DNA of 64,000 bases from Anseongella ginsenosidimutans (lineage in GTDB: Bacteria; Bacteroidota; Bacteroidia; Sphingobacteriales; Sphingobacteriaceae), in the NCBI RefSeq assembly GCF_008033235.1, contig NZ_CP042432.1, positions 2,666,001 through 2,730,000 of the forward strand, written 5' to 3'. Positions within the stretch are counted from its first letter, which is position 1; the number at the start of each line of letters is the position of its first letter. Shown in pieces: positions 17,767-27,100 of this stretch. Position numbers and translations under genes: made by a program. The notes under the pieces were generated by a model. It made no database searches, was not told where the DNA came from, and worked only from the letters and a program-made list of their open reading frames with translations.

Positions 17767-18387
17767 TCACTTGTACTTTCCCCGCACGATGTCGCGGCGG
17801 CTGGTGACTTCCAGCTTGGTGTAAATCTTTTTGATGTGCGATTTGACCGTTTCAGAGGTGATGCCCAGGTTGGCGGCTATTTCTTTATTGGTAAGGCCTT
17901 CTTCAACGGCCTGCAGGATCTCTTCTTCGCGGATCGTCAGTGATTCTCTGGAGGAGGAAGGTGGCAGAGGATGGAAATAATCGGTGATCCGGCGGGCGAT
18001 GCCGGGAGACATGTAAGCCCCACCTTCGTGAACCGTGTTCAATGCCTCCTTGATCTTTTGCGGCAGCGTTTGCTTGGACAGGTAGCCCGAGGCTCCCGCC
18101 CGCAGGGCCTCGAAAATATGATGGCTGTCCTCATAAACGGTGAGCATGACCACCTGGCATTTGGGCGCTTTTTTCCGGATCAGCCGTACGCCGTCGCTGC
18201 CGGAGACTCCCGGCAGGCCGATATCGGAAAGGATAATGTCAAAATATATGTCTTCCGCCCAGGAATCCATAAACTCCTCTACCGACCCGGCATTCAGCAG
18301 GCAGGAAAACCCCGGTTCCCTGCTGAAATAACCGACCAGTGACCGGCGCACGGTGCGGTCGTCTTCGATAATTCCCAACCTGATCAT
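17767..18387 (-). CDS. LuxR/NarL-family response regulator
   Basis: 206 residues. The receiver domain (1-120) has the acidic pair D9/D10, phosphoacceptor D55 (DIILSDIGLPG), a switch residue in VVMLTVYED and the conserved Lys in LSKQTLPQKIKEAL. The C-terminal LuxR-type helix-turn-helix (about 142-206) has LTIREEEILQAVEEGLTNKEIAANLGIT with SETVKSHIKKIYTKL. It is divergent from the sensor kinase gene at 18532, its likely partner. The intergenic region between them holds a C5/G5 palindrome that is repeated upstream of the giant adhesin, so the regulator probably binds both. The 3' end is copied at 16291-16321. Confidence 0.95.
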   Translation of the reverse strand: MIRLGIIEDDRTVRRSLVGYFSREPGFSCLLNAGSVEEFMDSWAEDIYFDIILSDIGLPGVSGSDGVRLIRKKAPKCQVVMLTVYEDSHHIFEALRAGASGYLSKQTLPQKIKEALNTVHEGGAYMSPGIARRITDYFHPLPPSSSRESLTIREEEILQAVEEGLTNKEIAANLGITSETVKSHIKKIYTKLEVTSRRDIVRGKYK

Positions 18388-18421
18388 TAGGACGAAGTTA
18401 AGGTATTCCGGTTATATCGTT

Positions 18422-18440
18422 ATCCCCCATGCCGGGGGAT
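18422..18440. promoter_or_regulatory. palindromic candidate operator between regulator and kinase genes
   Basis: ATCCCCC and GGGGGAT are perfect 7-base arms around ATGCC, in the 144-bp divergent interval (18388-18531). Over this core the copy at 16254-16272 differs at only two spacer bases. It could serve autoregulation of the two-component genes. Confidence 0.65.
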
Positions 18441-18531
18441 GGTATGACATTCGTGTCAGTTTGTCGGCACGAAGAATATTCCATTGAAAATTTAGTCTTA
18501 TTTTTAGAATGCTTAATCATTCCACCATGAA

Positions 18532-21500
18532 ATGACAAGGACCTACTGCCTTTTTATACTGCTGCTCTGCCTTTGCGCCGGAGCATCTGCCCAGAAAAGT
18601 ACCTTGCATTTTTCTACCGTGAAATTACCCGACGATTTTCCGGTTTACAGCATCAGGTTTATCGAACGGGACGAAGCCGGGCTGCTGTGGCTGGTTACGG
18701 GCAACGGCCTGTATCGCTTCGACGGCAGCAATCTTCTGCATTTCGATCTGAAGTCGGAACCGGCACTGCCTTCTTTTCCGGTCACGGCCTTAAGGGCCGA
18801 TCAGCGGGGCAACCTCTGGCTTGGTTTCCGGAACGGCGCCGCCAGGTTTGATCTCAGAAACTGGAAGATCACTTCCTTATATGCCGAAGACTGGCCCCGG
18901 GGGCTGCCCAACGATAAGTCCATCGAATCTATTAACTACACCCCGGATGGAAGCGTGTACTACGGCAGCACAAGCGGGAAATTGTATCGCTATCGAGATC
19001 ACCGGCTGCAGCTGATGCTGGACATGACGGAACCTTACGGGGAATACGGAGGGCCTTCCATCGAATCTGTACAGGAACCTTATCCCGGGCAATTGTGGCT
19101 GACCACCGGCAACGGGATGCTTGTACATCTGCCGCTGGAGGGGAGCGGCTACGGGGAACCGGTTTATTTCAAGCCGATCGAACTGAAAGAAAGAACGACC
19201 AGGATCTGTTTCGGCCCGGATGGAAAATTTCTTATTTCTGTCAGGTCCGACGGCATGTTCCTGGGTGATACCCGTGAACTGCTTAAACGCTGGCAAGCCG
19301 ACAGTCTCAAACTGGACGGCCCGGTAAGGCGGGGTTATCTTCGGCGGGTTGTCCTGCCTGAGGATGATAACGGGAATATTTATTCCCCTTTCTACATAGC
19401 GGCGAAGACAGGAACAAAAGTGGCGGCGATCCTTAGCCACGACAGGTATTCCAATAATATCTACACCTTCGACTTTTCCGGCGAAGACTGGAAGCTCGAA
19501 ACGCCGGCCCGCCCGGTGAACTTTCCCGGCACCAAGATCAATAAGGTCTCGGGCGATGGGTTATCCACTTTTATCTGTTCCGGGGAAGGTCTGGTCTCCC
19601 TGGGATTCCGCCAGTCGGCGCTTAGTTCGCTGCTCACCGGTTTTAATGACCCGAACAGCATCCGTACCGCTTATAAAAGCGAAGACGGGGCGCTCTATGT
19701 GAGTTCCTACCGGGACCGCTTTATTCGATATAATGAAAATACCGGCGAGCGCACCCCACTGAGCAGGATGTACATTTACAGCGTATTGCCCTGGGGCCGG
19801 GATACGCTTCTGCTGGCTACCGAGGGTGACGGGATGCAATGGTACCTGCCGCGGGAAAACCGTTTCGTGCCTATTCTGACGGACAAAGAAAGCAGCTATG
19901 TAACCGCCCTCTGCCGGATGAACGATACACTGGTTTGGGCGGGGACCTATGAGGGGATTAACCTGGTAAATCCGGTTCGCAGGATCATTTACCCCGTGTT
20001 AAAAGGGCCTCTTTTTTCCAGGTTGCAAGGCGCCAAGGTTTATGCGATCATACCCGATCCCGGCACCGCTACGAAAAGCGCCGGCTCAGGAAGAGCGGGC
20101 CGTTACCTGGTAGCCACCACGGCCGGTGTTTTCAGGATCAACGCCGCGACGGGAGAGATCGAATATTTTATTGACGGCTCGGATACGCTACAGCATACGG
20201 TCGTCTACAGCCTTCTGGAAATCGGCGGAAATGTATGGATGGGAACGAACGGACAGGGGGTGCTGGTGTCAGATGGGGTCGGGAATCTTATGAACACGGA
20301 ATGGCTCGATGGAAGGTTGGCCGGCAACATGGCTTTTTCCCTCAGCAGGGTTGGCGATATCGTGCTGGCCGGCACCGACAATGGGATGAGCCTTATCCGC
20401 CTGCGGGACAGCAGCGTGACCGCTTATTCGATCTATAACGGCCTTCCCGCCGGGGAATTCAATCATTCGGCGGTTTTCAGTAATGGCAGGGAGGCTTATC
20501 TGGGTACGGTGAACGGGCTGGTCCACTGGCAGGGCGGCGAACGTTACGACAGGGACAACGAGCATGCGATAGGAAGGATCCCCGTCACCCGTCTCTTGAT
20601 CGAAGACGAAAAAGACGTAAAGAAGAACGATTACCGGCTTCCATACCTGCCATCTGATTCTATTCAGGTGGTTATACCGCCGGGGACAGGCTATTTTTCG
20701 CTTAGTTTCGGTCCCGCCACCGGAACCGAACGGCTACTGCCATTATTCTATCGCCTCGGCAGCGAAAGTAACTGGAACGAGATGGGCAATCAGCGGGAGA
20801 TCAATTTTTTGAAGACGGAGCCTGGCTCTTACAGGCTGGAAGTGGCCGCGCGCACGCCCGGCGGAACGTGGATGCCCGGCTTGCTGAATATTCCCCTGGT
20901 AGTAGAACCCGCTTTCTATCAAACTGCCGTCTTTAAACTGTTACTAATGCTGATCCCGGTCCTCGTGGTGATCCTGCTGTTCCATTACCGAGAACTGCAA
21001 TTGCAGAAAGAACGCCGCCTGCGCATAAAGATCGCGGGGGATCTGCACGATGAGGTCGGAAGCTCCCTTACCCGGATATGGCATCAGGCAGCGATGGGCG
21101 CTCCTTTACTGGAAGCAAAGGCAGAAGTAACGACGATGGATTTGGAATACGATGGCCCGGAGCCCGATGCAAGCCGCTTAAAAGTAATTTCAGAGACCAG
21201 CCGGGAGGCCCTGGCCACCATGAGCGATATCGTCTGGTCAATCGACGCCCGTTTTGATACGATGAAAGACCTGGTCCTCCGCATGAAAGACTACACGTAC
21301 CGCCTGCGTTATGAATTAGATATCCCGCTGGCCTTCAAACTGAGCGGGCCCTACGAAAACAAAAAAGTAAGCCAGATCGTCCGGCAGAACCTGTTCCTGC
21401 TGTTCAAAGAAGCAGTAAATAATGCCATCAAACACGGCGATGACGGGCAGGTTTCCGTTCAGATGACATTCAGCAATGATCACCTGGAACTGCAAGTCAT

Positions 21501-21657
21501 CAATTCCTGCACAGGAAACGGGCAAAAAGCGGCCGACACAATACAGGGAGGCAGAGGCCTGGAGAATATGAGACGAAGAGCGCTGAAAATGCAAGCCCAC
21601 CTCCGCGCAGGCCGGGAAGGCGATGAATTCCGGGTCAGGGTAGGGCTAGGGTGTTAA
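18532..21657 (+). CDS. propeller-type sensor histidine kinase
   Basis: 1,041 residues: signal peptide (FILLLCLCAGASAQ), a long periplasmic section with two-component-propeller blades (GNLWLGFRNGAARFDLRN, VWMGTNGQGVLVSDGVGN), a Y_Y_Y-like domain near 700-790, one membrane segment (about 800-820, VFKLLLMLIPVLVVILLFHY), then a HisKA_3-type dimerisation part with the phosphorylatable His in GDLHDEVGSSLTR (about 838) and a HATPase domain with NAIKHGDDG and GGRGLENMRRRA. It lacks the receiver and AraC parts of the hybrid kinases, which fits the separate response regulator divergent from it. ATG at 18532 is chosen; an ATG at 18528 stops at once. Its last 435 bases are duplicated at 23631-24065 by an IS insertion, but this copy is complete. 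Confidence 0.93.
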   Translation: MTRTYCLFILLLCLCAGASAQKSTLHFSTVKLPDDFPVYSIRFIERDEAGLLWLVTGNGLYRFDGSNLLHFDLKSEPALPSFPVTALRADQRGNLWLGFRNGAARFDLRNWKITSLYAEDWPRGLPNDKSIESINYTPDGSVYYGSTSGKLYRYRDHRLQLMLDMTEPYGEYGGPSIESVQEPYPGQLWLTTGNGMLVHLPLEGSGYGEPVYFKPIELKERTTRICFGPDGKFLISVRSDGMFLGDTRELLKRWQADSLKLDGPVRRGYLRRVVLPEDDNGNIYSPFYIAAKTGTKVAAILSHDRYSNNIYTFDFSGEDWKLETPARPVNFPGTKINKVSGDGLSTFICSGEGLVSLGFRQSALSSLLTGFNDPNSIRTAYKSEDGALYVSSYRDRFIRYNENTGERTPLSRMYIYSVLPWGRDTLLLATEGDGMQWYLPRENRFVPILTDKESSYVTALCRMNDTLVWAGTYEGINLVNPVRRIIYPVLKGPLFSRLQGAKVYAIIPDPGTATKSAGSGRAGRYLVATTAGVFRINAATGEIEYFIDGSDTLQHTVVYSLLEIGGNVWMGTNGQGVLVSDGVGNLMNTEWLDGRLAGNMAFSLSRVGDIVLAGTDNGMSLIRLRDSSVTAYSIYNGLPAGEFNHSAVFSNGREAYLGTVNGLVHWQGGERYDRDNEHAIGRIPVTRLLIEDEKDVKKNDYRLPYLPSDSIQVVIPPGTGYFSLSFGPATGTERLLPLFYRLGSESNWNEMGNQREINFLKTEPGSYRLEVAARTPGGTWMPGLLNIPLVVEPAFYQTAVFKLLLMLIPVLVVILLFHYRELQLQKERRLRIKIAGDLHDEVGSSLTRIWHQAAMGAPLLEAKAEVTTMDLEYDGPEPDASRLKVISETSREALATMSDIVWSIDARFDTMKDLVLRMKDYTYRLRYELDIPLAFKLSGPYENKKVSQIVRQNLFLLFKEAVNNAIKHGDDGQVSVQMTFSNDHLELQVINSCTGNGQKAADTIQGGRGLENMRRRALKMQAHLRAGREGDEFRVRVGLGC

Positions 21658-21791
21658 ACAGATTACACGTTACCATTCCTCTCAAAGACCACCTCTGGCA
21701 GAATAATTTTTATTTCTCGCTCAGTCCCTTCTTTCAACCAATGAACGATAAAGTTTACCTTGGCGCTTTTTAACTCATAGCCCATTTTCTT
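21223..21791. repeat. 569-bp direct repeat, left copy (IS target duplication)
   Basis: Appears identical to 23631-24199 at an offset of 2,408. It contains the 3' end of the kinase gene (to 21657) and the 3' end of the helicase gene (21669-21791, minus strand). The only thing between the copies is the IS element. Confidence 0.93.
21669..21791 (-). pseudogene. 3' stub of the helicase gene
   Basis: A duplicate of the last 41 codons of the exonuclease-RecQ-UvrD helicase, ending ILPEVVFERNGNV. It is cut off at the IS left end and has no start. It arose with the target duplication; the complete gene is at 24071-28882. Confidence 0.9.
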
Positions 21792-21794
21792 ATT

Positions 21795-23632
21795 CTTGAG
21801 TTTGACACGATTGGGACTTAACTAACTGATACTCAGTAGTGGGTTCTCTGATTGGCTCTCTACAAATGAGGATTTATAGGTAATTAGCTAGCTGCGTTTG
21901 GGGAAGAATGGGCGGGAGTTGTTTCAATCCCAGTTTTTGCTGCAGAACGGCTTCTTTCCCCTGGGGCTTGGAACGAATGCAGACTTGCTCCTGATTGTGT
22001 TGCAGCAAACTCACTTGCATTCTTTCCAGGGTTTTGCGCAGCTCGTTTTCGGTGAGCTTCACCTGGGATTGGTTGATTTTCTGCAGAACATAATTCTGCA
22101 GGGTAAAGGCGATGTAGCAAAGACAGATATGTCCCTGGATCCGTTTGTCGGTCCAGTGGAACATCGGACGGGTTTCCAGGTGGCTTTTAAAGGTCCGGAA
22201 CGAATGTTCGATTTTGTAAAGCTGTTTGTATTGTTCCAACACGGCCGGGACGCTCAGGGTGGTATTGTTGGTGCTGATGGCCAGCAGCCCGTCGTATCTT
22301 TCTGATCGGGCGATTTTCTCCTGATCCAGCGCGTAGGACCCGCCGCCCTGCTTCTGCAGAAAGAAACGTCCTGCTTTTTTGTCGATCAGCGAAGGATGTT
22401 GCAGCAGTTTTTGGGCAGTCTGGAGCCGTTCTTCCCGATCGGATTTGTCTTTTGCGGCCCGCTTGGCCGACCAGGTGGCGATAATTTTTCGACCCTCATG
22501 AGAGATCATCTTATACCGGAGTTTGATTTCCTCGCCGGTGTGATCGGAGTACACCCATTCGTGCTGAAAGGCCGAATGATCGAGCAAGGCTGATTGCACG
22601 CTGCGGGGAAGTGCTTTTAACCGTTCTCCCACGATGAACTCAAAGCCGTTCTCGGTGGTCAGGTCAATATTCTTTCTCGAGAGCATGCCCCGGTCGGCCA
22701 CCACGATGACCTTGTCGATCTGATAATGCGCTTTCAGATCGCAAAGCGCTTGCCCGAAGGTGTGCCCTTCGAAGGTGTCTCCCTTAAAGATGCGATAACC
22801 GATCGGGTTCTTCTCTTTATCGATCATCAGGCAGAACAGGATTTGTGTGCGGCCTATTTTTCCGTCCTTGCTGAACCCCTTTTGACGCAGCGCTCCTTCC
22901 TGCTCGACCTCGCTCTCAAAATAAAGCGTGGTCACGTCGTAAAATACAACGTCCAGCCGCTGGCTGAACATGTCCCGTCCGGTCTGAAAGATCCGCTCCT
23001 GGATCAAACGCTCGTTCTCGGCCAGGCGATCCAGCGCCCTGTACAAATGATGCAGCGATACCGGATCAACCCCGGCGTACTCCTGCTGGTTCAACCAGTT
23101 GCTTCGTTTGCTCGAGGGTTCCTGCAGCCGCTCCAGCAGCATCAATAGCACGGCATTCCTCAGGTCGAACTCCAGCTTTTGTTTGCGGGCGATCCGCCGT
23201 AAAAGAATATCCAGCCCGTAGTGGGAAAACACCCGCTTATAAACCTGGGCAAATCCGTAATTGTAACGGGCAAGCTCTTCGATCTGACCGGTTAAAAGCG
23301 CTTTCACTTCACCTCCGCCCAGTTCGTAAAGCTGAATACCCATTCTGCGAAGCTGCCCCGGGGTATAATCTTCGGCTTTCCCCAACGAATACAGCACCCG
23401 GCTGGTCGGCTTGCCTTCGGCATTCCGGTAGCTTTCCAGAATGCGTAAATAGGTGCCCGATGGTTTGCGCTCTACTTTCAAAAAAGCCATTACACAAAAA
23501 TAAGCACCCTGCAATTGATTGTAAAGGGCCTCCGCTGACATCGGCTCTCTACACTTTTTTCCGACAAACCCCCAATACGTCTGTCATTGGCCGATTTATA
23601 GTGTTTTTTTGAAAGTGCGTGTCAAACTCAAG
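21795..23632. mobile_element. IS1634-type insertion sequence
   Basis: About 1,838 bp with perfect 14-base terminal inverted repeats, CTTGAGTTTGACAC at 21795-21808 and GTGTCAAACTCAAG at 23619-23632, enclosing one transposase gene on the minus strand. It is flanked by 569-bp direct repeats. Members of this IS group are known for long and variable target duplications (first described for IS1634 in Mycoplasma mycoides). A few bases at 21792-21794 are not accounted for, so the exact left boundary is uncertain by about 3 bp. A diverged fragment of a related element lies at 29321-29465. Confidence 0.92.
21874..23490 (-). CDS. IS1634-family (IS4 superfamily, DDE) transposase
   Basis: 538 residues from the ATG at 23490 (MAFLKVERKPSGTYLRI, the usual start of these proteins); an open frame continues 17 codons upstream to 23541 but starts non-typically. 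It has the DDE-fold features DVVFYDVTTLYFESE (first Asp), VIVVADRGMLS (second Asp) and a C-terminal YKQLYKIEHSFRTFKS block with the Glu of the YREK-like motif. It catalyses cut-and-paste or copying movement of the surrounding IS. The reading frame is intact and the flanking repeats are identical, which suggests a recent, possibly still active insertion. Confidence 0.95.
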   Translation of the reverse strand: MAFLKVERKPSGTYLRILESYRNAEGKPTSRVLYSLGKAEDYTPGQLRRMGIQLYELGGGEVKALLTGQIEELARYNYGFAQVYKRVFSHYGLDILLRRIARKQKLEFDLRNAVLLMLLERLQEPSSKRSNWLNQQEYAGVDPVSLHHLYRALDRLAENERLIQERIFQTGRDMFSQRLDVVFYDVTTLYFESEVEQEGALRQKGFSKDGKIGRTQILFCLMIDKEKNPIGYRIFKGDTFEGHTFGQALCDLKAHYQIDKVIVVADRGMLSRKNIDLTTENGFEFIVGERLKALPRSVQSALLDHSAFQHEWVYSDHTGEEIKLRYKMISHEGRKIIATWSAKRAAKDKSDREERLQTAQKLLQHPSLIDKKAGRFFLQKQGGGSYALDQEKIARSERYDGLLAISTNNTTLSVPAVLEQYKQLYKIEHSFRTFKSHLETRPMFHWTDKRIQGHICLCYIAFTLQNYVLQKINQSQVKLTENELRKTLERMQVSLLQHNQEQVCIRSKPQGKEAVLQQKLGLKQLPPILPQTQLANYL

Positions 23633-24065
23633 CGATATCGTCTGGTCAATCGACGCCCGTTTTGATACGATGAAAGACCTGGTCCTCCGCATGAAAGACT
23701 ACACGTACCGCCTGCGTTATGAATTAGATATCCCGCTGGCCTTCAAACTGAGCGGGCCCTACGAAAACAAAAAAGTAAGCCAGATCGTCCGGCAGAACCT
23801 GTTCCTGCTGTTCAAAGAAGCAGTAAATAATGCCATCAAACACGGCGATGACGGGCAGGTTTCCGTTCAGATGACATTCAGCAATGATCACCTGGAACTG
23901 CAAGTCATCAATTCCTGCACAGGAAACGGGCAAAAAGCGGCCGACACAATACAGGGAGGCAGAGGCCTGGAGAATATGAGACGAAGAGCGCTGAAAATGC
24001 AAGCCCACCTCCGCGCAGGCCGGGAAGGCGATGAATTCCGGGTCAGGGTAGGGCTAGGGTGTTAA
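23631..24065 (+). pseudogene. 3' fragment of the sensor kinase gene
   Basis: Codons for the last 145 residues of the kinase (SDIVWSIDARFDTMKDLV to the end), covering the HATPase domain but lacking the phosphorylatable His. A GTG inside the IS terminal repeat (23619) could in principle start translation of a 149-residue ATPase-only protein, but no promoter or ribosome site is evident. It is a by-product of the IS insertion. Confidence 0.9.
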
Positions 24066-24199
24066 ACAGATTACACGTTACCATTCCTCTCAAAGACCAC
24101 CTCTGGCAGAATAATTTTTATTTCTCGCTCAGTCCCTTCTTTCAACCAATGAACGATAAAGTTTACCTTGGCGCTTTTTAACTCATAGCCCATTTTCTT
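23631..24199. repeat. 569-bp direct repeat, right copy (IS target duplication)
   Basis: Appears identical to 21223-21791. It lies immediately right of the IS terminal repeat, overlapping it by the two shared bases AG. It carries the kinase tail and the true 3' end of the helicase gene. Confidence 0.93.
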
Positions 24200-27100
24200 T
24201 TTCTTTTCGATTTGGTCAAGGAATTTTTTGGAGAATTTTAGCACGGATTGGCCACTATGGGTCAGACATTTATCGTCAACGATAACCAAATTGTCACCGC
24301 TTACCAATTGGGAAACGAAGTGTTGTCTATTGATAAAGTAGTCTAGCCAAACATCTTGATAGGTAAGATGTATAGCCAGTTCTTCAGGTGGCGGATAATG
24401 GTTTGGATCCACCAATTTTTCGACCGAATCGACTGCAATATTGTCCAAAAAATCTGCATTCATATGAATGGTGAGGTTCCGCTTAGCCCTGGTCATCGCT
24501 ACATAGAGTTGTCGCTGGGTCTCGTCGCTTGTGGAGACGAAGCGTTCAAGCAGGAGGAAAACATTGTCAAATTCCCTTCCTTTGGCTTTATGGATGGTTG
24601 ATACAAAGAACGTTTCACTACTTTGGTTGAAAAAGTCCTCAAGCTTGGATTCACGAATAAAAATCTCCAGATCTGATTTGTATTTCCGCTTTGGATTGGT
24701 GGTTTCAAAATCCTTGATCAGGTTTACACAGATATCTAGTTTAGTGCTGCTTCGAAATCTATCCGTCAAAACCTGCTTGGCGGTTGACCAATTATCATCG
24801 CTTATCAAGAAGATATCATTGCACATATTCAATTGATCCAGGAAGAATCTCACTTCAGCTAAATTGTATAAATTGAATCCATCATTGCTTTGAATCAGTC
24901 GCGCCTGAACCTTATGTTTCAGCAGTAGTCCCGTTATTTGTTCCGCTTCCTCGTTTTTTTTTGTCAATATACAGGTGGAGCCCGAAAGGCCTGTTTTAAG
25001 TACGCCTTGTACGAGCGGCGTGATTAGGTTGTAACCTTGGTGCCGAACCAATTTGATGTCGCCGTTATCGGGCTGTTTCGCGATGACTGGTGTGGTTTTT
25101 AGTCGCTGGCCAATCCGGTGGGCAAACTGATTGGTGAATTCGACCAAATTGCGTTTGCTCCTGTAATTCTCAATTAATTCATATTTGACCGCATGCTCCA
25201 GTTGAATAAATTGCTTGAGGTAATGCGAGTTCGATCCTCGGAATTCATAAATGTTTTGGTCGTCATCTCCAACCGCTATCACTCTCATTTCCTCATTCTG
25301 ATCCATCAATGCTTTTACCAGGTTAAATTCGTCAACATTCATATCCTGGGCTTCATCAATTACCAAAACCGTTTTGGTGATTCTACTCGGCTCTACCTCC
25401 CCACGATTGATTTTCTCAACCGTTTTTTGCAAAATGGCGTCTGATTTTTCCAGACTTCCAACCTTGCCAAGCAGGTCAAAGCAATACGAATGAAACGTTT
25501 TTATCTCAATGAAATTAGCGGCATTCCCAATCAATTTAAGAAGTCTTTTTTTGAATTCCGTGGCGGCCGCTCTGGAAAATGTGAGCATGAGCAGTTGTTC
25601 ATGCTTTACATCTTCCATCAATAACAGCGATGCAAGTTTGTGAACCAATACTTTGGTCTTGCCACTTCCGGGACCTGCAGCCACAACAATATATTTCGCA
25701 TCATTATCATTGATTACTTTCAGCTGCGTGGGCGAGAGTTCACCAAAAAGCTGCTTAAACTTGGTGGGAGTCATCTTCAACTTGAGTTCGTTGGCTTTGC
25801 TTCCCGGAAAATACCTTATTAGGAACGACGCATAATTGAGCTGGAAGTAGTCTTCTACAAATTGCAGCGCATCTCTATAATCGTTGATCATTTTCTTGGC
25901 ATACTCACCCACAATATGGATTTGGTGTACCTTGTTTTCATAAAATTGGCCCAGCTTTTTGTAGTCTTCCTTGGTGTAACCCTTCTTATTATCGGGTTCC
26001 AGGCGTTCAATGGTTAACCTATTATAGACAACCAGGAAGCCGCCTTCGATCTTTATTGCCCCAATCCGCGAAAGATAAAATAGCGTATCTTCGATATCAT
26101 CGATGGACACTTTCATCCCGAAACTTGCTATCGAATTTTCAAAAGCCTCTTTCAGTTCGTGGACTGAAAATTCAACCAGTAGTTCTTCTTTTGTCGCTTC
26201 GGCCACCGGGGCTGATAACCGGCTTCTTTCGTGCAGGAGTTCAATAATGAACGTTGCTAAGTCATGCCGTTTTTTTAGCTTATCTTCCAGTATCGCTTTC
26301 GGGTGAAGGCTTCGGATGTTCACATGGTTTTTCGAGTAGGGCAATTGTTGGCGTTTAATCCAGTTCTTAATTGCCCAAAAATTGATAACCGTTTTAATCC
26401 GGTTCGTATTGGTGTCCTCATACCCCTGTGCCTGCGCTTTTTCGTTGAGTTCTTTTAAGTGAAAAGTTGTTTCCTGTTCCTCTATTATCGGAACGAGAAA
26501 ATCTTCGATTCTATTGAAAGTCTTAACGATATCCAATGAACGGTTTTTGTTTTCCCCTTTTCGGATGAAGGCCGTTAGATCTTTTCCGTCTGCCAGGATT
26601 TTTTCTTCACGCAGTAGGTTTACTATACCAATCACGTCTTTTTTGACAATGCCCAAATGATCACTGATGTAATCAATCCTCGATTCAGCTGCGTCCTCTT
26701 GTGTTCGCTTTCTGCTTTTGCTCGAAAAAAGCTTTTTAATAATCCGAATAGCTTTTTCTTTTTGGTTTTCCGCAAACCTCGACGAGGCATTTATCTTATC
26801 GATGGCCTCCTGCGCATTTTTGGAAAGGATGCTATTGGCAAATACTCTCGGCATATTTTGCCCACGTTTTAAGTAACCCGCATCTTCCAATGCTGCAATT
26901 GCTGTCGTCACTCTGGTTTCGATTTCCACCACATTGTCGTCCCATCCTGCTTTACGAGCGATCTCTAGGGCCGAGTTAGAAACGGTCGAGCGAAACCGCG
27001 TGATTTCCTTGATGGCTTTCCATACCTGCTGTATTTCCTTTATCGATAGTTTGGTTTGGTTTAGCAGGATGAAATGTTTTCCGAGATCTTCCTCATTGAA

